A DNA stretch of 64,000 nt, taken from contig NC_026659.2 in assembly GCF_000004075.3 (NCBI RefSeq), positions 30,150,272 through 30,214,271 on the forward strand. The letters are read 5' to 3'. Positions within the stretch are counted from its first letter, which is position 1. Each line of letters opens with the position of its first letter. A program made the position numbers and the translations under genes. Shown in pieces: positions 27,209 through 41,699 of this stretch. This stretch comes from Cucumis sativus (lineage: Eukaryota > Streptophyta > Magnoliopsida > Cucurbitales > Cucurbitaceae). The notes below the pieces were generated by a model. The model searched no databases and was not told where the DNA came from. It worked only from the letters and a program-made list of their open reading frames with translations.

Positions 27209-30200
27209 GAGAAAAGAAAGAAAGAAGTTAATTTTATTGATATTAGGTTTAGGTGTTTGTGTGTTTTAGTTTTGGATTTACATAAAGAAGAGCAGGTGTA
27301 ATTGACGAAAATGGGAGTTTAGGGGAAATGGTGATGAGGGGTAGATTTGTCTTTTGAAAGGGGGAGCCGGGAGGGGGGAAGTTGGGGGATATATATTACG
27401 GCTGGAAGTGGGAAGGGGTATTTATGTCGGCTTCAAAGGAATTTTAGGACGTTGAAACTTGGAATAATCCAATAACCCTTATTTTAATATGTCCATTCCC
27501 AAACCACACCGCTTTTCACTTTATATTCTATATTCACTCTTCATCTCCAAAACCCCCCCCTCCTCATCTCTCTCTAACCTTTTCTTTCTCACCTACCTTT
27601 TCCCTTATTACTTACTGATCTTATCATTCTCACATTTTTCTTAGAACTCTGCTAATACTAAAAATACATTCTTCTTCCTATCAATCATAATCCTTTTATT
27701 TTATGTTTCTATTTCCTCTAAATAAACTTCCTATACGCAATTAAAAATTACTATAAAATACACGTTTGTATATTCCTATAATTTCATTTATGTTTAGGAA
27801 AAGATAAGCAAAATAATTAATAGAAAAAGAGAGAGGTTTACATGTAGTTGGAGATATTAGGAGAAATAAAATAGAAGGAATTTGTGAAGGGGGATGCAAT
27901 GATGGACGAAAGTTAGGGTTTTTCTTATTTATCGAGAAACAGCAATTTGCATCGAAACTCCCAAACAAGCTTTTCCGTGCTTTCATTCTCAAACTCAATT
28001 ATTTCTTTTTCTCCCAATAATTACACTGTCCTCTAAACCCATAACCAACTACTCCATTTATTTACCTTTTATATTTTACACATATCTCTTTTCTAAATTT
28101 CCTAAAATGATTCTTCTCAATTAGTTAGTGACATTTTAAATTTATTTTTAATACTAATTGAAAACTTCAATTAAGTATTCTTTTAATTTTTTAAGTTAAT
28201 TATAAATTATTAGTAAAAATATAGACTTAGTATATATTCAAATTTAAACCAAATTCAAACTTTTAAAGTAAAATTATAACAAATTTATGAACTTTAACTT
28301 AATATTGAAAGTGTAACCTTTCAAAATGTAGGAGTCAAAGTAAAAAAAAACAAAATTCAACGTTTTTTTTTTTTTTTTTTTGTGTGTTTAACAATTTATT
28401 AGATGGTAAACATTAATTCATAATAGGCCAAAACACCACTGAATTCAAAATCTAATTCCATCATTTATTTATATAATTTATGAATTCCCATTTGATGAAA
28501 ATTGAATTACTAATTATTTTTTCTAATAAAACATATTTATAGTAGAAATGATCAAAATTAGATGGGCATTAATTTGATCACAATGTCTATTTCTATAAGA
28601 TATGACAAAGATTTTATGTGTTGGAAAGGTCCTTTCAAAACTTTGGATGCTGCACAAAGCTATATGAGAGTTTTGATTTCATCAATAATATTATATATAT
28701 ATATATATATAAAAGCAGTAGTGGTGAAATTAATATGAAAAAAAAAAAAAAGAGGGAAGGCTAATAAATGAAATTAGATGATTGTATGTGATATACACAC
28801 TTAAGGACAGTGTAGGTGTAGGGCATATAGATCTAGCATCAATTTTCCAAGATTTTTTCTTCTTCAATATTAAAAACAATAAAAAAAAAAAATTGTGGGA
28901 ATATTGTGTTGAGGTACCAAAATGCAAATATAAAAAATTAGGGGAAGTAGGGCCAAAGTATGGAGGGAGGGGGGGAGGGGCATAAAAAGAAAGAAAGAAA
29001 TGAGGGAAGAAGGAAAATTGATTGAGAAAAAAAGAAGAAAGAAAGGAAGAAAGAAAGAAAGAAAGTCTGGGGTTCCCCATAATTGTAGGGGCATGGGACC
29101 TCCTTCCTTACTTACTTACATTGTGGTCCTATTCATCCCTATCATTTTATTAAATTTCATTTATTCCATTCCCTCCCCCTTTTTTTTTTTTATATATATT
29201 TCTTTCTCTTCATTTTCTCATTTTCCCCTCTTTTTTTTCTTTCTTTAATATACAAATTCATTTTTGTTTTAAGTGGATTTTAGTTTCTATCACTAATATT
29301 TTTTACTATTTTGATTTTTTATTATCCTATTTTGATTTTTTTATTATCTTTGTTAGGAGTGAAATAATTAAATTTGACAAAATAAGTAAATAATTCTTGT
29401 TTTAAAAAATAATAAGTATAAGATAGAATGGATTTAGGTTCAAATAAATTTATAATCTCTATTATACTTTAAAAAATGTTTGAAACTTTGTTGTCTGAAC
29501 TTGATTGTCTAAACGGATCACTTTGATGAAAGTCACTTACATAGAAGCCTGAATTAGTCGTTTGGGCTATGATTGATGTGATTATAATCTCCAAAACAAA
29601 AGCTTATTAGATAAAAGTCTGAGTTGCTCTCTTTAAAATGTTTTGTGACTCTATAAAAAGTGTTAGTTCTTGATATTGCTACTAGGATAATAAACAACCT
29701 AATGTTCGATCATAATTGTATCGAAATTGATCAAAGTACCAACCCTCATTGATGTTTTTACTTGAAAACAAAAATGAAAGAGAAGAAGTTTGGTAAGAAA
29801 TATGTTTTTATAGTGAATTTAAATGAAATGATCGAGAAGGAGGACTAGTGATGGATTTTATAACACCTCATTAGTCCTATCAATTCGTAATGGTTCAAAC
29901 GGTCAGGTCAAAACGTAATGATCTCAACACGTTCAATTGCCTCAACAAATCAAATTTTTAAATTTTATGTTAATATTTTATTCCACACCACACTAGACTA
30001 CAACTCGTTGGTCCAAACGAACCGAAAGACAACACACATAGGTACCTCTAATGGGTTGGAATATAGTTATAGTTATCCAAACTAATTGAGATTTAGCATT
30101 AAAATTGACTTTTAAACCGACCATGAAATTAAAAATGGGAGGAAAACTTAGGATTGTGATTATATTATAGATGAACCAAAGGTTTGATATATAGTTTTAA

Positions 30201-31276
30201 TGGTTGGGTTCATTTACTAGGGGGTGTTAAATTTGTACAGATTCGAGTCCACATTTTACAGATTGTCATAAATGCTATTGTATGTTCTCTTATTGATCTT
30301 CATTATTATTGATTTTAATTTTTTCGACCAAGTCATTATATGTCATAAAATGCTATTATTAACTAATAGGATAATGATGTACTAATATCAAAATACTTAT
30401 AATTATTTATTGAATATAAAATTATTTATACTTTAATTGCTTGAAATTGACATATCACTTTACCATAGATTTTTTTTTTCTTTATAAGTTATCGTTTCAA
30501 TAAAATTAAATGCGCAAAAAACTTAGTTACTTAGCTGAAATTGCTAGTAGTCATCATATATAGAAAATTGACGCTATTAAATGATGTTGTACATTATACT
30601 AACAATTGCCACTGTCACAAAACTTAATTACCACATGCTTGATTGAATTTATATATTATTGTCAATTTTCTAATGTTTAGTGAAACATTAATTAACTCTT
30701 TCCATTTCAAAAATCCAATTTAATAAAATGGGTGAGTTGTCACCTTAAAATTAGTATAAAATTATGAATCGGTGATATTTATTGTTATCGTTATTGTTAA
30801 GGTCGAATAGTAACAACAACAGCAACGATGTTAATCTAATTGTACTTACAATTCAAGTCTATTGTGATTCATCTATTACAGAATTTCATTTCGATTATAC
30901 TAATTTTCATTACGGTTTAGTAAATATGGTCTTATATAAGAAAAAAAAGACAGAATATGTTGATGGTAAAGAAAATGTTGCCAAAAAGAGAGATTCCATA
31001 TCATACAAAAACAATAGTATTATATTCATTTGTTTTTGTCGAATCAACTAGCTCGACTAATTATATTTAATACCACATCTTTTTTTTTGTTAGTAAATTA
31101 ACGATTCAAAAATTATTTAGAACTATTTTTCAAACTTTATGAACAAAATAGATGTCAACGTCGAGTTTGGCGACAAAAGTGAAAAGAAAAAAGCGATAGG
31201 GATATTTATGGGAAAAACGGGGGTTGGATGATTGGGGATCCGGATCGTACGGCTTCCGAGGTTTCGAGTTTGCGGG

Positions 31277-31347
31277 TGGGCCCTTCTCTTGGTCATTTAG
31301 TTCACGATGGGCCTCAATTGAAGGCCCATTTCCTCTTCCATGGCCCA
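31277..31347. promoter_or_regulatory. Four site II-like (TGGGCC/GGCCCA) motifs within 71 bp
   Basis: TGGGCCC at 31277, TGGGCCT at 31308, AGGCCCA at 31322 and TGGCCCA at 31341 lie in a local G+C-rich island in otherwise AT-rich DNA. Such clusters are typical of promoters of housekeeping, ribosomal and mitochondrial genes. No convincing coding region starts on either side; the overlapping short open frames have no domain. Confidence 0.4.
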
Positions 31348-32820
31348 ATAACTACGAGATCACTGGATCTCTAGTGCTAGCCCAACGAAATAAATGGTTA
31401 CTAATGATCAAGTCCAACAACCAAATAAAAAGAAAAGAAATATAAAAGAGAAAACTGTGAGAATGTCTCCAAATAATAAATAACAATTTTTTTTTTTTAC
31501 TTTTATCCTTCCTATTCATGATGAGGAGTTTGAGGGAGTGATTTTTTGTTGGCTGATTCTTTACTTCTTTCTCCTAATTAAAAAAACTGAAATCATAAAG
31601 GGAATCAACATGGCACATTACACAAAACATGTAATCACTTCTTGTTCACTTGAAGCAAAGAAAGGTTACTTTATTGTTGAGGCAATTAGAAGGATAAAGT
31701 AGGTAGCCTTAAAGCTCACTTGTGTAGGGTAAGGAAAAAATTAATTAATCTCATAGACTTTTTTTTCATTCCATAGTTTTCCACCCATTACATATTTACA
31801 ATCTATTGAAGTGCATGATGATGATTTCTTCTTCTTCTTTTTTTTTGTCTTGATTTTGGCATGAATAGTGATATATTATGATTTCTCAAATAAAATTTAA
31901 CTCAAATTGATGTAAAACATGAGAAATTCAATATTGATACGTAAGATATCTAATTTATGTATACTCATATAAAATAAGATGTTCAAATATTTTCTATGCT
32001 ACTCCATAAGTAGTTTGGAAAATAGTGATGAATGAGAAGACAAGAACATCATGGCTAATCACAACAAAGTAATTAGGAAATCAAATAATAAATTAGAGAA
32101 ACTAAAATGCATTAACTTTTGTTTGGGATTAATTAAATCTCACTATTAATTACTTAATCAATTAAATGTCGTATTGGATGAATATATAGGTGAGAACTAT
32201 TTTCTCTAACAATATATAGTCTTTGAATAAAATAAAAATAAATAAATTTATAAAGACTTAGAATCAAAATAAAAACAATATGATATTTTTGTAGAGATCC
32301 CATGCCAATGGTATAATTTTTTTATTAATGTGTTATCCCTTGTTATTTAAGAATGAATTTTAGTTTTAACGCGTTTAAAAAGTTAAAGAATGATTAAATA
32401 TTTAAAGATAATACAATTGACCATAATAAAGTAAGAAAACTATTGTAAATGGTAAAATTACTTAAACGCTAATAAAATATAACAAAATTTTAGATTTTAT
32501 TATTGATCTATCAATATAACTACATTGATAAAATCTGAAAAATTTGCTATATTTTTCTATATTTGAAAATGTTCGAATAAAATAACTTACTACTATATAT
32601 TACTTCATTGTCCAACCGTTCGAAGGAAGAATTTGTAAGTTTCTCGTAAATGAAGGAAAATATTCTTTCTAATAGTAAATAGGATATAGTATATACAGAC
32701 AAAATAGAGTATTTTCTAGTAAATATTTCAATAATTATTATATCTTCATCTCGTTACTATTGAATTGTATCGTTATATAGAAAGAGGGAATCAAATCTCC
32801 AACAATAATATTACGAACTA

Positions 32821-32828
32821 TATAAATA
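32821..32828 (+). promoter_or_regulatory. TATA box of RNase T2-like A
   Basis: A perfect TATAAATA lies 72 bases before the start codon. Confidence 0.6.
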
Positions 32829-32899
32829 GAATACTAACACTTTTTTTTTTTCAATTTACATATAACTTAGAAAACACAACTTTTATTTTACAAGAAAAT

Positions 32900-33891
32900 A
32901 TGTTGATGGCAAAGAAGAAAAGTTTATTTATTCTCCTATGCATTTTGATGTTAAATCTTTTAATTGGGGATGCCTTGAATGGGCTAGAAGAGAACATAGC
33001 TTTCACGGAATCCAAAAATGATCATCCTAGTTTCTATGGTTTGGAGAGGATGAAAGAAGTTCCATTTGATTATTATCAACTTGTATTGCAATGGCAACCA
33101 GCAACTTGCAGCAATGCCATTTGTCTAAGACCCTGGTCGTCGAGGTTTAGCATCAACGGTCTATGGGCTGCCAGCTATTCTCGCCCTATTGGTCGTTGCA
33201 CTGGCAACGGATTTCTTCAACAAAACGTATGTTTTTTTTGTTCTCGTTAATATTGTGTTTTTTAAATATATTTTCATTATAGTATGATATTCTATTATCG
33301 TTTACATCTAATTCATTTTACTATAAAACTAATAAAAAAAAATGTCTGAACTTAATATAAAAATTTTGAATATCTATGCGTATATCCATTTTTTTATTAG
33401 CAGTCTAATCTATCAATACCTAAATCTAAATTTTATTACATCTACAAATTATTTTTTACTAGATCACGAGCATTAGAAAAGAGTTGGATGAGGATTGGCC
33501 GAGTTTGGTAATAAGTGCAAACCCAGCAGTATGGAGTGAAGCATGGAATTTACAAGGCACATGCTTTGAATCTCCAACATTCCAAATCAATGACTATTTC
33601 CGATTAGCACTATACCTTTTTTGGAGAAGCGATGTGCAAAAAGCACTTCAAGAATCTGGGATTGAACCAATAAATGGAAAGCAATATGAAAAGTCGGATA
33701 TTGAAGCAGCCATAACCAAAAGCTTTGGGAAGCCAGCATTGCGTTGCAACTTGAACTTAAAGTACTTACTTCAGTCTCAATTGTCACAAGTGTTTCTTTG
33801 CTTTGATAAATGTCTTGCTCACATCGATTGTCCTTCTAAATATTCTCCTGCCCTTGGATGTCCTACAAAGATCCTATGGAACAAAACATAG
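32900..33891 (+). CDS. RNase T2-like protein A, catalytic residues lost
   Basis: Exons 32900-33226 and 33463-33891 join in phase 0 to encode 251 residues. The start ATG (MLMAKKKSLF) is followed by a hydrophobic signal peptide (about 8-24), so the product should be secreted. The RNase T2 fold is clear: FDYYQLVLQWQPATC (56-70), the first conserved box FSINGLW (83-89), ELDEDWPSL, the second box WSEAWNLQGTC (133-143), and CFDKCLAHIDCP near the C-terminus with family cysteines. Active enzymes have FTIHGLW and a W-E-H-E-W-x-K-H-G box. Here His is Asn86, and the second-box His, Glu, Lys and His are Glu135, Ala136, Leu139 and Gln140. The protein therefore should not cut RNA. The reading frame, splice sites and TATA box are intact, which argues against a simple pseudogene. 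It may be an RNA-binding, inhibitory or structural secreted protein. It converges with FTSH6. Confidence 0.87.
33227..33462 (+). other. Intron of RNase T2-like A
   Basis: It starts GTATGT and ends TTTACTAG, phase 0, just before ITSIRKEL. The same position is occupied by intron 3 of RNase T2-like B. Confidence 0.85.
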
Positions 33892-34701
33892 TTTTAACTT
33901 TTAGTTTTTCCTGGATATGCAAAGGGATAAATTAAATAAATAAACAAAACTTCATTATTCCCTTTGCCTCTTTTAATTTGCTTTGTGTCGGATTATATGA
34001 CTATATGTGTACGTGTATCATCTCATCATCAATAAAGTTGCTACTCATATCATCTACTTATGTAGAAATGTATCTATATATATATGTAATCATCAATAAA
34101 GTTGCTACTCATATCATCTACTTATGTAGAAATGTATCTATATATATATGTACGTATGTATTTATCTATGTATACTACATTTCTAAATTGATGATTTTTC
34201 TTTAACATCTCCATTGATCGTCCTGATCTGAGCATCTTTGGCTTTGAATTTGTGATATAAACAAGGATGCTATATTGAACACACCTTCTGTTCTTTTTGG
34301 TTCATTTGTTTATTAAAAAAAAGAGCAATAGTTTATTTGGTTTAGCTTTCCATTATTGTTGATGTTTCATTTTTCTCTCTCATTTCCCCTTCCAAAATCC
34401 AAACCATTTATGTCGTTCTATCTGCCATCTTCTTATCATTCCTCTACTATATATATTCTTAAATAAATCTAAAATGTTAATTGACTCAAAAGTATGATAT
34501 CAAAAGTCTGTGAGACTGATCCAAAAACTTAAACGAGTAGATTGTGGCAGCATGAAGAAAGAAGAACGATGATTGAAAAGCTGCAACGTTTCATTTATAC
34601 AACCATCTTAGTCCTATGATCTCTACTTCTGCCTTTTATTCTATGTAATAAATACACAGCATATTTATAATTTGATGTCCTAACTTGTACACAAAGATTA
34701 T
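33892..34701. other. Convergent 3' region between RNase T2-like A and FTSH6
   Basis: It holds the 3' UTRs of both genes and a 64-base tandem duplication (34027-34154). No other gene is seen. Confidence 0.6.
34027..34154. repeat. 64-bp tandem duplication
   Basis: Two adjacent, nearly identical 64-base units start at 34027 and 34091. Each begins CATCAATAAAGTTGCTACTC and ends in a TATATATATATGTA stretch. They lie in the probable 3' UTR or flank of RNase T2-like A. Confidence 0.92.
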
Positions 34702-37861
<3,160 letters not shown>

Positions 37862-39052
37862 AGTTTCTGCTGTGTATTTTGACAAGCGTTTTGAGTGATG
37901 ATTTGAAAGAAATGTGAAAAGAAAAAGATACGTTGAAGCTTTAAATGGAGAAGTAAAGAAGAGGAAATAGGAGTTTCCAGAAATTGGAATTTGGGGATGT
38001 TTGAAGTTTCCATCTGATTCATGAAGGCTCTGGAATTGGCTCCAAAGCTGAATCCAAGAAAGTTTTGATGAGAAAGAACGTTGAATAAGGTGAAAATTTG
38101 TATGCTCCAAGCGCCACACACTTGTGCAAAAGGTAACGGCGACTTAAGAATTTCCCACCAAATCATGCATATAACTTTTTTTTTCTTGTTTGTATCTCAT
38201 TATAGTCATTGCCATAAAATCTTCTTGTACTATTTGAGGAAACCCTTCGAACTGACACTCTTGACCTTCTGTTCCTTCAATGTAGATCATCATGTTAGGA
38301 ATAGAATTCAATCTCTACAGACAATTGTTTTATGACTTTCCTCATCTAAATTCAAACATTTGCTGATAATGATGACACTAGTGTTCTATTGAGGAAGCAT
38401 TGTATTACACATTCTTTTTCTCTAACATACATATACACATATATACCTTGGATAAAAAAAATTAAAATAATAAATAATTGACATGGACTTGATTTTCTAA
38501 AAAGAAAAAGAAAAATAAAGCAAAGGAAAACTCTAGAAAAATGTATTATGTGCAATAAGCTTATTTTTTAAAAACAGAAAACTTATAACAAATAACCAAT
38601 GGCATCAAAATCAACATTTGTATTGGTCTCTTTCACATATTTTATTCATATTATTTTAATTAATTAATTATATATGATGGATTAAAATTTAAAAAAATTA
38701 TTTTAAACGACAATTCTTTTTAAAATATTATAGATATAATATCATTTTACTATATTTTTGAAAATAAATTTGTTTATTTTTTTATATATTTTTTAAAAAA
38801 ACTTTAATTTTATAAATTAAAAGTCAAGATGTGTCACTAAATTACTAACGCAATGTGCCACTAATTTTTATAATTTAGAAAGAAAAAAAATCAACTTAAA
38901 TTTGATTATAATTTAATTATGTTGAATTGAATAAAAGAAGGAAGAAGAAAGGGAGGAAAAATGAAATCCCCGGTTTTGTGTAGAGCGGCGGCCAAGGTTT
39001 AGCATTTCATTGCCCTAAATCGCTCCCTTCTTCCCTTTCTTTCCATTTACCC
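37862..39052. promoter_or_regulatory. Divergent intergenic region between FTSH6 and NFD6-like
   Basis: About 1.2 kb separates the two opposite start codons. The frame upstream of the FTSH6 start stays open for 86 codons without a better start and looks like leader sequence. The NFD6 side carries a G+C-rich leader from about 38975. No other gene fits, so both promoters must lie here. Confidence 0.5.
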
Positions 39053-39630
39053 ATGGCTTCCTTTGCCGCCAGGTCCATTTTTCGATCCTCCTCCGCCAAG
39101 GCTGCCACTCTTCTCAGCGCCGGAGCCAGAGCTGCTCCGGCTTCTTCACCATTTCGCATTGCTTCCAAACGACCTTTCTCTCACTGCTCTTTTAGGTAAT
39201 TCCCTCCCAACCCTTCGACTTCGACGATATTTTTTCAATGTAATTTGATTCTGGAAACTCAGCGTGTGAGTTCAGTTAAGATGCGTGGAAAAGTATGCTG
39301 AGTGTTCTCATAGGTATTGTTTTTCACTTTCTCTTTGAAGGCTTCCGATTGAACTGAGCTTCTGCGTCGAGTCCATGCTTCCCTTCCATTCTGCAACTTC
39401 TTCGGCATTAATGACTTCGATGCTTTCTGTTTCTCCCCATAGCTTTGGTTGGCTTTCAGAAGGTATTTTCAGTCCTTATTCTTATAGAGTGAATTTTACT
39501 TTTTCCTATCTTCTTTTTATCCTGCCACTACGAATTCTGATTTCTTTTGTTCAACATTGGATAGATGCATTCTTGGTCCTACAATCGAATTAGTAGTTTC
39601 TACAGTGAATTTTACCTTCTTTTTTTTTTT

Positions 39631-39662
<32 letters not shown>

Positions 39663-40182
39663 TATTCAATGTTCTTGTTCTGCTGACACTATGAAGTTTC
39701 TGATTTCTTTCGTTCAAGAATTTGGATAGCTCCATTCTTAATCTTACTACCGTGAGTTTTAACTTCTTCAATGTTCTTGTTAGCTGGCACTATGAAACTT
39801 TCTAATTTCTTTTGTTCATGATTGAATTTGAACTTTTTCAATGTTCTTGTTACTTACCGCGCTTCTATAATATAAATGCTCTTTTTGCTTGATTGAACAA
39901 GCATCTTATCCGTCCTTTTTTTTTTTTCGTTTTTTTCGTATCAATGGATTGCAATTTTGAGTTCATCTTCCTAAGATAAATATTAAATGCTGCATTCTGT
40001 ACTAGGGTCTAACTTTTAAGCTAAAGAAGTAACGAAACCCTCCCCTCCAACTCTAACTTGTAATTTAGTTCTTTATAAGTGATGCTTGTATGTTCAAATC
40101 ACGACTATTTCATCCACATAATTGATATAAACGCGAGGATACTAATTGTGATGTTTAATCAGTGTTCAATGATGATGTGTGA
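39053..40182 (+). CDS. NFD6: NUCLEAR FUSION DEFECTIVE 6 (NFD6)-like mitochondrial protein
   Basis: Three coding exons, 39053-39195, 39341-39462 and 40163-40182, give 94 residues. Exon 1 encodes [16 protein letters not shown] with an Arg/Ser/Ala-rich, acid-free stretch typical of a mitochondrial presequence. Exon 2 encodes the conserved block [31 protein letters not shown] followed by GWLSE. The last coding exon is only 20 bases and adds VFNDDV before the stop, matching the acidic ending of family members. NFD6 is a small mitochondrial protein whose loss blocks polar-nuclei fusion in the Arabidopsis female gametophyte; its biochemical role is unknown. The family is known for alternative 3' ends, and if intron 2 is retained the protein would end differently after GWLSEG. 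Exon 3 is the least certain part. Confidence 0.85.
39631..39663. repeat. (TCTT)n microsatellite in NFD6 intron 2
   Basis: About eight TCTT units directly follow a poly-T run. Confidence 0.9.
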
Positions 40183-41690
40183 TGACGAATGGTCAAGGGG
40201 CAGGAAGTTTTATGTGCAGAGTTCTACATTGTGACAGTGGCACTGCTAAATTTTGTGAACTGATCTGCAGGAATTTGGATTCCCAAGTCTTGACTTTCAT
40301 TCTAGTTTGCATGTCTTAGATTCTGAATTTGTGTCACTATGGATTACTAGTAGAGTGTATAGGAAGAGATCTACAATCGACAAACATATGAGTTTTATCT
40401 GAATAGAAAGGTTTCAAGAAACTGAATTCACAAAGTCTTATTATGTTGAATTCCTTATAGGATTGTCTTGCAATAAAATGAAGGATTCTTTCTCCAGTTG
40501 TATGGTTGCTCTATCATTACTTAAGCTATGAACATACTTCATAGTTCTGATGGATGCTTGTGTTTTACAACTCCGAAATCTGTTAGATTGCTGAATGTAT
40601 GAACTCAACAAGATTTATTAAATACAAAGATGTTTGGTGAACTCTAATCTTATTTTCTGTCTATGAACAGATCTGTGTTACACATCGTTAACGCTATTTA
40701 GTATCTATTTGGCAGTGTCTGGCTTGCAAACTTCATGATATATGATGATGATTGGATAAGGTTTTGACCACCTGGGCAACAACATATTCTATTCAACCTG
40801 ACTTGGCGATCTTATATATTGAATTCTGTTTCCTCAGCAAAGCATATGGTTGAGATTTCCCATAGAAACATGAGCAACAGTTTTGCTAGGATTGTCCTGT
40901 GTTTTAGTGACTTCAAAAATTGTTCTCTCGTGGTTAATTTATGGTTTTAATGATGTTAAAAAAGAAAAGGAAAAGAGTTGAAGTGGAATGTGAATGAAAA
41001 AGAAGATATTAAGGTCGTGTTTATTCCTGGTGAAACATAATCAATCAAAAGTATTCTAAAAGATGCGTCTTATTTCGTTAGATTTGTTTTGTTACTTATG
41101 TTTTGTAATGGTAATGAATTGAAGGAACATAGCTTGCAAATTTGTTATAAAAATGTGTGCAATCTGATTGAAGAAGATAGGGGTGTTTGAAAATGATGTG
41201 GGACTCGCTACTTTTATGGTTACATATACATTAGAGAGAGAGTTATGAATTTGTTGCATTTATCATTACCGATATGTATTAGTAGAGGCCTAATTTATTA
41301 AATTTGTACGGATGATTCAATTTTCCAACCCAAAATGTCAAATGATTTATTTTAAAATTTAATGTTATTTGATCCAATGTTGATGTCATCATCAGAAAAG
41401 ATTAATACCAAAATTTCCTCATGCAGTCATGTTTGTCTTTATACCCTTCAAACCTAAAACGAAAACACTTTAATCTTTGAACAGCTTCATTACGTTTGAA
41501 ATCCATCAATCACTTTGCAAATTTTCCTTCCACATGCGCCCTACAAATTTAATCTAACAAGTGAATTTAATCTTCGTTTCACTTGTGTCTAGCTAATTAT
41601 GGTTTTGGGATTTTTGCATTTTGTTTATGGTTTTTTGTTTCTTTGTTTTCTTTTTTTGGTTTCAGTATGTTCTATACCATTGAGGTTGAA
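40183..41690. other. 3' region of NFD6-like gene and spacer
   Basis: The composition up to about 40.95 kb is less AT-rich than true spacer and probably includes NFD6 3' UTR or alternative 3' exons. No separate coding region is supported. Confidence 0.45.
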
Positions 41691-41699
41691 TATGACTAG

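Larger units (their letters stand above)
26461..32820. other. Intergenic region between ZHD and RNase T2-like A
   Basis: No gene is supported. It contains a (TC)n tract at 27071-27101, two further guanine-rich runs (27360-27388 and 28965-28980), an (AT)n tract near 28691-28712, purine/pyrimidine-rich blocks at 28.73-29.25 kb whose long open frames are low-complexity, a site II-like motif cluster at 31277-31347 and one copy of the TCTATCA repeat near 32455-32580. CT-rich sequence at 27.48-27.66 kb resembles a transcribed leader but no coding region follows. Confidence 0.55.

Noticed and set aside
28730-29248. Open frames of 67-116 codons on both strands
   Set aside because: Low-complexity A/G- and T/C-rich sequence; Phe/Ser/Leu runs only.
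31130-31445. Short open frames over the G+C-rich island
   Set aside because: No start context, domain or splice partners; better explained as a motif-rich regulatory island.
32900-33891. Calling RNase T2-like A a plain pseudogene
   Set aside because: No stop or frameshift, intact splice sites, signal peptide and TATA box; only the active site is lost.
40201-40330. Alternative NFD6 last exon starting after CAG near 40202
   Set aside because: It would add about 39 unrelated residues; the exon at 40163 gives the family-like short acidic end.
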